Shown in pieces: positions 9,601 to 19,602 of a DNA stretch of 64,000 nt. Both the position numbers and the translations under genes were made by a program. Every line of letters begins with the position of its first letter. Within the stretch, counting starts at the first letter, position 1. Source of the DNA: Podospora pseudocomata (lineage: Eukaryota; Ascomycota; Sordariomycetes; Sordariales; Podosporaceae); assembly GCF_035222375.1 (NCBI RefSeq), contig NC_085889.1, forward strand, positions 186,001-250,000, given 5' to 3'. The notes under the pieces are model-generated. The model did no database searches, was not told the DNA's origin, and saw only the letters and a list, made by a program, of their open reading frames with translations.

Positions 9601-12147
9601 CAACTGTGCCCTCGACCTGTCCATGATCAGGAAAGTCTTACCTTAAACCAGTACCTGCATAGTAAAACAATGCGTGACCTTCACGTGAGCTGCATGGTCA
9701 AGAGAAAAAAAAAGATTTTTTGATGACCGAGCATGATGGAGCACGGGGCTGGAGAGGAAAAAGGCTGACGGCCCCACCTCGCGGAAAAAACTTGGATTTT
9801 CCGAAGTTTGAATTCTGTCTGAAAAGCGGGGACGACATGGACGGCATATGCAAATTCTGATTGGCGGTGCCAACTCAGTAACTCACAGCTCTTCGGGACT
9901 GCCAGCCTCTCCGATTTCTTGCGTCATCAACCGTCCGAAACTCTTATGCCTGATCAGCCATTGTTCAACGCCCATCCCTTGCCCGCAGCATCAAGACGAG
10001 AATTCAACCAGCCTGTCAGTGGACCGTCAGTCAAACGCGTCGCGCTCCGCACGCGAGATCCAGCAGTACAATAGCATCAGACCTTGGCACTGCGGGGCCC
10101 CCAACCACAACACCGCCATCTCAGCGCCGACAATGAGGGGTCTCCAGCTCAATATCTTTAGCTGGCTGTCCTTAGGTCGGAGCTCACAAAGAAGTCGAAC
10201 TCGCTGAGCCCCTCCTGGACTGCCTGTCCAACCGCACACCTCAACCGGCCGTCAGAAACGGCCCTTTTGGTCGCGAGGATACGGTGGTTTGGCGTTTCAA
10301 GGCGAGTCAGAAAGGGCATGGTGAGCTTGGTACTGGCTCCCCGCGGCGTCTTTCAATCCCCAAGTTCCCCGTTACCAGACCCTGGATCCTTTTCTTGACC
10401 GCTACCACACCACAGCAAAGCATGCATTTGTCATGTCCATCCACCATCGCTCGCCCCACCGTGAGAGCGTTCAAAGTCGTCTCCTCTCGCATTCGACTTC
10501 ATCAGACATGCTGGCTGCATGTCCCTCTTGTCCAATTTGGTCATGACACAAGGCATGGCAGGAATATGTAGTGGCTGGCTTTGAACAGGTGTTTCCAGAG
10601 TCCCCCACAGATGCTGCCGGTCGCGACCACTTCTTGCCAACGGTCTGTTCACGTGGCCTGGCTGAATGAGGGTTGGTGAAGAGCCCTCAGACAGACGTTT
10701 GTTGGCTGTGTAAGGAGCCGGCTGATTGGCTGCCCGCGTCGTATCCGACCTGCCCAATCCATTTCTGGTACAACTCAGACCTATCTCTTGCTTTTTTTCT
10801 ACCGGATTTTTGGCCTAATCACGGCGATTCGCGAGTCTTCTGTCAGGCGAAAGCCAAGTCGGCGGGAAGTGATTGGCAGTCACAGCCCCGACAGCGGTGA
10901 TGGCAGCAGTTCTCTGACATGAAGGCCAAACGCCATAAATCCTCGAATCTTGTTCATGGTCTCGCGGCCAACCCCACGCCCGGCTACATCCAGGAATCTG
11001 AAGTGCCCGACTTACACGTGGTGCCACTGACACAACCGGCCACCACCACCACCACCGCCGCCGCCGCCCACCTGAGATTCTTGCATCGATATCGGTGGTG
11101 CCGTGTCGTGCTCTCTGGCATTGACCGATTCCGGCTCAAGAGGGCAACAAAAGCCTGGAGTAAAAAAACATTGGACAAGCTTCAAGTTGCAAAGAACATG
11201 TCGCGAGACACGGAGTAGTGTAGCCAGAGCAGGAAAAACACGAGAGTTACAAAAGCCATCCCGCACCACCACTACGCTCATCAAAGCATGCGGCCAGCAA
11301 TTGGCCCGGACAGGCTGGCAAAAAAAAAAAAAAAAAAAGCATATCTGATGGCCGCAGATGCCTCCTCTCTTCTGCCGTTGTTCTTCATTGTTGACATTGC
11401 AATTCACCCCCTCCTTCCCCCCATCTCCAATTTCTAAGTCCCAGGCCCGAAAGTCGGGATCAGCAATCGTTGTTTTGCCGCGGGTGGTGACGTACAAGGA
11501 CAGGACAAAAAGCCAAAGTTCGAAAGTTGGGCGCCGGCCGTCACAGGAGTCGCGCCAACAGCCGCCAGCGTTTCCAGCGTTGCGCTCTCTTGTTGTTGCC
11601 CGTGTCTCTCTCGCGCCGTCGATAGCCTCTTTTTGGCATCCGGGACGGTACTTGGTTCCAGAGCTTTTTTTTTGGGTGGTGGAGTTTGTCTGTCTTTGGC
11701 GGCTTCCATTTGGATTTTGGACCGGGCTGGATGCCCCGCAAACCCGAGCAGTGACCAACGCACAACTGGTACCCTGACACCCTGGCACCCTCACTCTCGA
11801 ACCCTGGAAACCCAATTGAACCCCACCATCCGCAGGTTGTTGACCATTCACACACCCTTGCCCCGTCGGCTCACCAGCCCACCGCCCACCCACCGTCCAC
11901 CGCCCACTTGAGCTGCTCCAGCACTCCAGGTCACTCCCACACCCACCTCGGGTGTGCCACACAAGAAAGTCACTGTCTGCCGTGTCTGTCTGTCTGTCTG
12001 TCTCTCTCTGTCTGACCCCAACGACAAATTATCTTCCTTTTTTACCCTACTCCCCCCGACCCTACCTCTACCTACCTACCCCGCCACTCGATTCCCTTCC
12101 CCAGACGCCGCAAACCTACACCCATCGTCCAAGGTCGCCAGCAACAC
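6617..12147. other. Long gene-poor interval
   Basis: No protein gene in these 5.5 kb convinces me. Frames up to 316 codons (minus, 11012-11962) exist, but they are low-complexity reads of GC-rich DNA with Gly/Ser runs and no splice logic. The interval contains a 19-A run at 11320-11338 and CT-rich DNA with TCTG repeats at about 11980-12015. The latter and the Pro/Ser-rich surroundings suggest a long 5' leader for the gene at 12148. I found no tRNA, 5S rRNA or transposon. Confidence 0.5.
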
Positions 12148-13897
12148 ATGTCGACCCAATTAAAGGAACTACGGCTGCCGCAGCTGGTGGAGGAGAGGAG
12201 GAAACACGAGCTTCAGCAGCAGCAACTACACCACCAGCTCCCACCACCATGTCTTGACGAAGAGCAGCACGCTCAGCTGTTCTTCACCTTCAACTCGGCC
12301 TCATCATCGTCCGACTTCGCTCTGCCGTCACCTGTCACGCCAACCTTTTCGCGCTCCAGCCAGCAAGCCAGGTTCTCCAGCTCGTCATCGTCTCTCGAAA
12401 CCACCGACAGCCCGGCTTCGCCCTCCCACCCCATACATGTCATCAAGTCGCCTACCAAACTGCCACTGCCGGATGTTCAGGAGGACCCATCAGAGAGGGA
12501 GGACGACGACACGGCCTTTATTGTGTCCGAGTATGGGGACACTGAATTCCCTACCTGGTCCTACTGCTTGTGTAAGGATTGGATTTTCGTCTTTTTTACT
12601 TCTTTTGCGTTACGCTGTGCTAACCCAAGCTGCGCAAACAGGTGATGCTGGATGTTCATGCGATTACAATAACGACACCAGGAAAGGTAGAAGCACCCAT
12701 CCCTACTCGAGACCTGGATCAGACTACGACTTGGGGTCTCTGAGCGACGGTGATTTCAACGGAAGCCCACGGTCTAGGAAAAGGCGCGTCGGATCCGACG
12801 CAGGGATTGCGAGCTGGGGGACCAGGCTTGGTTCAAGATTGACAAGCCTGCCGCGTTGGAGATCGGCATCCGTGTCCAGGCGTGCCAACCTGGCGTTTTC
12901 ACCCGCATCTGATCCAGCTCTTGCAGAACAACGAAGGCCCAGCTTCTCTCATGCCGCCTCGAGCAGATCGTCATCCGTCTCTGTGCCGGCCACGGCCCGC
13001 GTCCCCGAGTCTGTTCCCGCAACGCCTGCGCTATCATTCTACGAGAGCACCGACAGTATTGTGCCAACTTCTCCCCTTGATATCCAGCCAGCGGCCATGG
13101 GAAAAAGTCTGGAGCGGGACCGATCCATGGCCACCACCCCTCTTCTCCCACCTATGATGATGGAGAAAGCCGGTCACCAAACCCATCCGCAGTCGCTTCA
13201 GGCGTCGCCTTTGCAGTCGCCCGCAGTGGTGCCCTCCCCGATGCCCGAGTTTCCAGTGCAGGCGCCCTACCCGACACCTCCCCTCAGCACAAAGGCGTCT
13301 TTCACCTCTCTCCGCCGAGGAACTGTGTCGAGCATCTTCAGCGACCTTCCTTCTCCCGTGGTGATGACTCCCACCATACTTGTGGAGCAGCAGCCAGATG
13401 CATGGTCGGACCGTCTGGGACACGCAAACTTCACCATTGACCCAAAGCCATATGTTCCCGAGAAGGCGGATCTGGCCACCTTTCAAGCATTCTGTTCAGA
13501 CTGGAACCTGGCCAGGACCAATTACGCAAAGCATCTCGGGCGGACCGGAGAACACTACGGCACCACCTCCAAGACGTACGCCCTCACCGAGGCCAAGTGG
13601 GCCGACATTGAGAGGGAGTGGCAGCAGGCGGAGCAAGTCCTGATCCAGAGGGTGGGTCAGTCTGGGAACGGCAACCCTTCCATTATCTCGCATTTGCGAC
13701 GGACGGCCGAAGAAATGGTTCCGTGTGGAATTCCCCAAATCCAGAATAATGACGGCAAGTTTCCGGCACTAGGAGATTCCGAGATTGTGGGGCCCATGGC
13801 ACGCGATGCTGTCATGGTCCGCGACGGACACGACGAGAAGAGGAGCGCCTCGATCTGGTTGAAGAATTTGGCCGAGAAGGTTGGCCTGAGAAAGTAA
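12148..13897 (+). CDS. Serine/proline-rich protein of unknown function
   Basis: Two exons, 12148-12571 and 12642-13897, are joined by a 70-nt intron (donor GTAAGG, branch CTAAC, acceptor AACAG) and encode 559 residues. The N-terminal 40 residues are rich in Gln, Glu and Lys and may be helical. Residues about 50-370 are disordered, with long Ser and Pro runs and SP/TP sites that suggest phosphorylation. The C-terminal 150 residues from DAWSDRLGHANFTID onward look folded and end with an amphipathic stretch, IWLKNLAEKVGLRK. I recognise no named domain. The coding call rests on frame continuity across a canonical intron, sustained codon structure and an acidic-basic patterning unlike the flanks. 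The product is probably nuclear or cytoplasmic, since no signal peptide or membrane helix is present. Confidence 0.75.
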
Positions 13898-14759
13898 CCA
13901 CCACTCTCGAGGCCCATGTCTCAAAGACACCACTCCACAAAACTTTACGAAGAGCACGACACGTCTCGATATGAACCTGAGCAGTCGGCTTTCTGACAGC
14001 ATTGCATAGCATTGCGGTTTTCTTTTTTTTTTCTTTTTTTTTTTCTTTTTTGTTTTTCCTCATTTTCTTTCCTTAACTGAGATACCCCATCGGTTAACAT
14101 CATTCCTTACATAATGTTTGTCGGGCTGGTATGGCATATCACATTTGATAGGCGCTGGTGTTATCCTTTTACCTTCCCTTCATTTTATCGTGGCTGCTAT
14201 GGCAAAGTAGGTTACACCTTATTGTTTACACCATGTTATTTAGAGCTAGACCATGTTCTGGCACTGCTGAGGAGTCGTCTTGTACATAAAAAGATGTATC
14301 TGTGTATCTATCCATCTTATCTACTGGAAGGCATGGAGCTTGGTTGGGGGGATCAGACGACTGGGTGTCTGTAGGACTCAGAGGGCATCGCATTGGGGGC
14401 GCCGGACAAAAAAAATTAGATGGAACATTCACAGCATTACCAGGGGTGGTAGGAATTGGGTTCGGGTTTGGACTCGGTTCCGGCACAAGGGGACACGGCG
14501 GCGGTGGCGGCGGCCAGCCATGAGGTGTGTGGGAGGACATGGGCAAAAGGCAAAGAGACAGAAGGAGCTACTAGCTAGCTGTTATTCAGCATGAGGCCAG
14601 CCAAGCGAAGCAGCATGCTGTGTCCATTGCCTACCAATTCAGTCTTGAACCCCTTCCAATCGAAACCTCCTCGAATTTTGCCTTGTTGACCGTGATGCCA
14701 GCATGGGATGGAAGAGAAAAGTGGAGGGTAGCTGACACGGCCCGATCTACACACCCTCC
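13898..14759. other. Intergenic with T-rich 3' flank
   Basis: Interrupted T runs at about 14022-14060 follow the serine-rich gene and may belong to its 3' UTR. The rest shows no gene; a GGC-repeat patch lies near 14500-14515. Confidence 0.5.
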
Positions 14760-14978
14760 CCACAAAATAATTGGCACAGCAAAAGTAAGTTAGCCTATAC
14801 CATATTATAAACCATACCTCAAAAGCAGATTAATAGGCCTTTTGAATATCTCTGAAGACCTTTTAGACTGTATTTAAGGGTCTATAACTATCTTTTAAGG
14901 CCAGACAATTATCCTCCAAAGCATGGTTCACAATATAATGTGTGGTTAACCTACCTTTGTGTGTCAATTATTTTGTGG
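14760..14978. mobile_element. Foldback MITE (non-autonomous DNA transposon relic)
   Basis: The element begins CCACAAAATAATTG (14760-14773) and ends with the exact reverse complement (14965-14978). The similarity continues inward: the left arm carries GTAAGTTAGCC where the right arm, read in reverse, carries GTAGGTTAACC, then AAACCATACC against GAACCATGCT, and then GGCCTT and GACC motifs in both arms. The whole 219 bp is thus an imperfect palindrome with arms of about 100 bp, much more AT-rich than its surroundings. Most differences between arms are G/A or C/T transitions, as repeat-induced point mutation would give. There is no open frame. The superfamily is unknown, and no target-site duplication is clear. 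Confidence 0.75.
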
Positions 14979-17404
14979 TAAGGGTACCACGGGATGCTGT
15001 GCGAGTGTCACGGTCGGTCGGGTTTGGTTGTCGTGGTGAAGGGGTTACAGACGCCGAGGGTTCCTCTGCCGGTGCCATGCAGCCTGTTGTTTTTGACTGC
15101 CTTAGCTTTTCATGTTAGCCCTGGTGGTGCCAACTAGCCTATCTTCTAGTGTTGGGAAGGATTTCTCGGGACCCGGGGCTGATGATGAGTGCTTGGCTTG
15201 CGCACATGGCAAAGTGCGTCCCATCTGAAGGGTAAGGTTTGGGCAGGGTGCCTAATCGAGGTTTGGCTGAGACAGAGGTGGTGATGGTGATGAGGCGGCT
15301 TCTTTGTTTTAGCGGATGGGTACGTACTTGGGGGCTTTGGAGTGGTTTGACCTAGACTGGCTGGGATGGGCTGAAAGACACGGGAACAGGCAGGGCAAAA
15401 AGGAGGGCCAAAGAAAAGGCCGTTGTTTCAGTTTACCCGCATCATCATCACATCTTTGGTTGTTACCCTACCTTAGGTACCTGCTCACCCACACCTTATT
15501 TACCGCGTAGAGACGGGGAAGAAAATGCAACTGCAAGAGAGAAGCGTATCAGAGAGTCAGAGCGATCAGGGTATCTTGAAGCCACGGGGACAGTGGTGCA
15601 CTGTGCTGGTACCTACGAAAGGGATGGTGGCTTGCGTGGCCTGCTCTCTGCAAGTGGGGTGGGTGTACAGAGCTGCGGTTTATCTGATGTTTCAACGCCA
15701 CGGGGCAAGCCATCTAGGAACGAACCACACCTTATTGGGGGGGATGCAATGGAGTGAAAGAAGTGAGACATTGGGGATGATCATGTGGAAGCCATGATTT
15801 GGAGTTTGATAGTCCAAAAATAGAGGGTTTTTGGGGGATACAATATCGCGGGCTCTTGTGTTGGGTTGGTGTCGATGTGTTGGTATCCCTTCACTCTACA
15901 TGCTTGAGGAAACTGGAGGCAGGGTAAAGTCCGACAATGATAGGCGGCATGGATGGAGGTGTCAGTCAGTGAAATAGTGGTGTGGTTGCTGTGCAGGAAA
16001 TAGCGTGGTGTGCTATATAAGGTAGTAGGTACTCCGAATTGCTCGTCAAGACGTTGGGATGAATGAATTTCAGCCTCCTTGATGATCCCTTGGATGAGCC
16101 GTTAATGGCTATTATTGTTCCCCCCCAGAAACGTGCTACCCTATGGGTGCTCGATATACCAGGCACTCACTATTGTAAAAGTTAGGTATCTGTCCGTCAG
16201 GAAAATGGATCAAGTATCATTTGAACACTTCCTATGCCATACAGGGCCATATCTGGTGTTTTTTTCACGATCCTCCCTCATTGGTACAACAGTACACAGC
16301 ATACAGCTTCCCCTCAGTGTTGCAAGTCTGGCCTGACTCGACCTAACAACGAGCCACACAGCATGATACAGCATCAGATAGCAGATAGCTACCCGCTAGG
16401 GAGGTGTAACAAGAGTACGGCATCCGAATTTCAAAAGCCATCCGTCGTGTTCCCCAAGCCTTGGAATCCCCACTCGTCGGTCAAATTCTTTTCCCTATAC
16501 CGTCTCCAACACCGACCTATGCCACCGGCTCCTCTATCCCCATGCTATATCTAGCAGCGTGTCGCCGCTCATGAGCTAAAAGAAATCTAACGCACATGCC
16601 GCTGCATCTGAACAACGGCAAGGCTAAGCTCCGGGGCGGAAAGGCACAGGTGTCTTGTCTGTGCTCCGGCTCATTTTCGACCCTGGAATACCGTCCGCCT
16701 GACTGCTGCTCTATCCAGCTGCTGCTGCTGCTGCTGCTGCGAAACACGTACACCCGGCGCGGTGTGTGTCATCTGCGGTCCGACCCTCCCTCATGTTTCT
16801 TTCGTCGTGGTCCGGGCTCCCTGATTCGCTTTCCTGTTCGGCTGCGAGCATCAAGTCAGACTGCACCTTGCCGAGATTTTCTTTCTTCAGTCACATTTTC
16901 CGGTTGGCATGGTTGGCTGCTGCTCGAGTTGAGCGGACACTGTGCAGCTGGACGTAGTGATTCTGTTGCGAATCTTTGTCATCTACCTTTTCTCGCTGTG
17001 CTTTCTATTCGAAGAACAGAATAAAGATGGATGGGTCATCGGATACAAACATATCCGGGACCTTCGCTCTTCCGACTTTGTGTTGCTCCCAGTGCCGCGG
17101 CCAACCTGCCCGACATATGGATGTATGGTCTCGGTCCTAAACGCTTCTTGTTGTGTTGTGGGTATCTATTGACCTGTGGGCGAGAATCTCCGTCGCTTCA
17201 ACATCTTTGATGTGACAAGGTTTGTTGCAAAGGACGTTTCTGGGATTGCTTGGTCATCCAAATCTCTTGTTCGGTCAGGAAAGCGTGGTAAGGCACCTGA
17301 AGTTGTCTTAGACATTGTGGGAGCTCGGGTTCGGGAGAGCAGCTCTACAGTGCGCCATCCCGACAAATAGCACGATACTCGTGCTTGAGTACCAAGGAAT
17401 AGGG
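14979..17404. other. Gene-poor interval after the MITE
   Basis: I see no supported gene on either strand. A run of seven CTG units lies at about 16719-16740. Short hydrophobic frames such as 16942-17172 (plus) have no splice context. Confidence 0.5.
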
Positions 17405-17685
17405 TTAGGCAGAGGCCTCCGAGATTGCTATCAGTTGGCCGGTTGTCACCTTGTGCTTGGATGCGAATATATTTGACCAAGCATTGGCCAAGAAGAACCA
17501 GAACAGCCAGACTACCTTGCGATGTACTGAGATGGCCTCTAGGGTAACACCAGCGGCTAGCAAAAAAGAGAGACATAGGGCGAGAAGGCTATCCTATTCG
17601 ATCACCTGTGCAGTTCTGGACATGCTTGACATGTCGTCATCCACATTTCGAATCTTTTTTAAAGTTGAACGGACGGTTAGCCAAA
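17405..17685 (-). pseudogene. Possible decayed membrane-protein fragment
   Basis: One minus-strand frame from about 17685 to 17405 stays protein-like across a single in-frame TAG at 17596-17594. The part after it reads as two hydrophobic helices (LLALCLSFLLAAGVTLEAI, then VVWLFWFFLANAWSNIF) separated by a short basic loop and ends at a TAA at 17405. No start codon or flanking exon connects convincingly. It could be the remnant of a transporter's N-terminal membrane region, or chance. I report it because the helix-loop-helix pattern is stronger than in other frames nearby. Confidence 0.2.
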
Positions 17686-18036
17686 GGCAGAGACAGTCTC
17701 ATCGCCGGAGAGTGGGCCGGATCGTCGTCTGTGTGTGGCAGTGAACCTGTTTCTCGGATGAGGCCGAGCGACGCCGTCCCGAGCAACCAAACCATGCTTC
17801 TGGGTCAGACGTTTCACCTGTGTTGAGACTATAGCAAATGAAATGGCTGTCGGCAGTCGAGGCCGACGTGTGGTTGCCAAGGAAACAAATTCGCCCCTTT
17901 TTAGCCCCTTAAATTCATCACATTGGTGGATTCTATCGCTTCCATGATGGTCTGCAGAGAGTGTTTTGTTATGATTATGATTAGGTCTCTGTCTGACCAG
18001 GTAAATAGTATACCTATCTTGGTGTTGGCCTGTCCA
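17686..18036. other. Intergenic, nothing recognised
   Basis: This is the 3' flank of the hemerythrin-like gene. No feature is seen. Confidence 0.5.
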
Positions 18037-18625
18037 TCAGATTCCGTTGCCCATTCTCTCCATCAGCTGCTCTTTTGTGGTGCCAAGCACGTCATCCATG
18101 ATTTCAGCATTTGGAACCCCAAACGCGCCATATGGACGCTGCAACATGTCTCTGAGTGTCTCGTACTTTTGCCCCAGCTTTCGTGAATCCTCAGGCTCCA
18201 TCTTGCGTTCGAGTTCGTCAAGGTCCCCATCGGTCTCTTCCCGGATGTGAGGCTCCAGATCAAGCCAGATGGCCTTGAGTGCCGACTCGAAGCTCTCCTC
18301 TGATGGGTCATATTTAGCCATGTGGCGGAGTTTCGCGTTGATCTAATGCGAGGTCAGTTTGTGGTCGAGGTTCAACCTGAGCGTGCAAACAAAGCAAGCT
18401 TACACTGTTGTAGTCATCAGACAACCGCCGCTGTCGTTCTGATCCCCCGGAAATATGGTACTCCAAGGCTGGGATAAGAGCGAGGTTCTCGACGATAAGG
18501 TAGCGGGCTAGGGCCCAAACAAACTCATCGGCGTTGCGCTCCTCGGGTTTGGTTTCAACGAGGACATGATATGCGTCGGTGATGCGCGCATGGTCGCGTT
18601 TGACGACTTCTGAGAGGGTAGGCAT
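18037..18625 (-). CDS. Hemerythrin-like HHE-domain protein with altered ligand set
   Basis: Two exons, 18625-18404 and 18342-18037, with a 61-nt intron (donor GTAAGC, branch ACTGACC, acceptor ATTAG), encode 175 residues. The fold is the four-helix hemerythrin/HHE bundle, which in active members holds a di-iron site for oxygen or redox sensing. Present are His in VVKRDHARI, His in IPALEYHI, and the His and Glu of EPHIREETDGDL. Where the fungal family usually has ARHxxxEE and EHQxVK, this protein has ARYLIVEN and DYNSIN, so two expected His ligands appear as Tyr. The protein is cytosolic, as no signal peptide or membrane segment is seen. Either metal binding differs or the fold has been kept for another job. 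The family call is firm; the metal content is unknown. Confidence 0.85.
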
Positions 18626-19602
18626 CTTGTATGCTCGTTTTGTTGTTGATGTGATTTGGTGAGAATGAGGTGAAAATAGTCAGTTTGTAAAAGAGCGTGA
18701 GTGACGGCGATGCCTGGTGGGTCTGCTATTGTAGGCGGTGTGGTGTGACGTCAACCACTGTAATTTTGGCAGTGGCCCGCTGTTCCTCAACATTGCGGGT
18801 GTCGCTGCAAACAGCAGTGGACGGCAGTGACTTCGGGTCAACAGAAACCACATGGAAACCCATCAACAGAGTTTTAGAGTTGATTAAAATGTGGAGTGGG
18901 CAAGTACGGAGAAAGTGGTATTCGCGACTTGGAAATTGCGTAAGCTTCACTGCCTTTTGGCAATCAAAGGGAAACCACCAGTGACAGCAACCCATACCAG
19001 TGGCAGGAATAACAGCAACAAACACGCTGCACCGATGATGACGGCAAAGAGCAGCACCTGAATTTCCTTGACAGAAAACAGCAACGTCGCTAATACCTTA
19101 GGCACTGCAGCTTGCCTGTCAAGCACCTGCCGCGCCCGGCTATTGCCAACAACAGCAAGCAACTGCATCAGTCACCTCCGACCCGTGTGCTTCCAGCAAC
19201 GATGCCCGGCTTCCGCTCAATGGCATACTTCTGGTTATTCCATGTTGGAAACCTTCGCAAAGAGCCTACACACGATACTGCGATCATGTGATGAGGGCCT
19301 GCACTGACCATATGGCATCAATATCTGCATAGCCAGCATACATATACAACTTTCAAGGAATTTGCAATTATCCGAGTAATGCTACACTACGGCATGGCAT
19401 CTTTGGCTGTGGTGAATAGGATCCTTTGGTGGAGACAAGCCAGCATCAGAAGAACAACTATTGGCTCCCACAAGCAGCAAGTCGGACAGGAATGACCCGA
19501 CCCAACCCTTTCCTCCTCACCATCTGTGCTCGGGACTCTCACAGACATGGAGGAGAAAGCAAACCCATACCTTAACTAATCCAGGCACCACCATCCATCA
19601 GC
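18626..19602. other. Intergenic between divergent hemerythrin-like and HET genes
   Basis: This 977-bp interval must hold both promoters. A minus-strand frame at 18947-19168 contains one strongly hydrophobic stretch but has no further support. Confidence 0.5.

Noticed and set aside
11012-11962. 316-codon minus-strand frame
   Set aside because: It contains Gly/Ser runs from CAC-repeat and homopolymer DNA, no motif and no conserved-looking pattern; it is likely a chance frame in GC-rich DNA.
18947-19168. 73-codon minus-strand frame with one hydrophobic segment
   Set aside because: A single hydrophobic stretch in a promoter interval is weak evidence, and nothing extends it.
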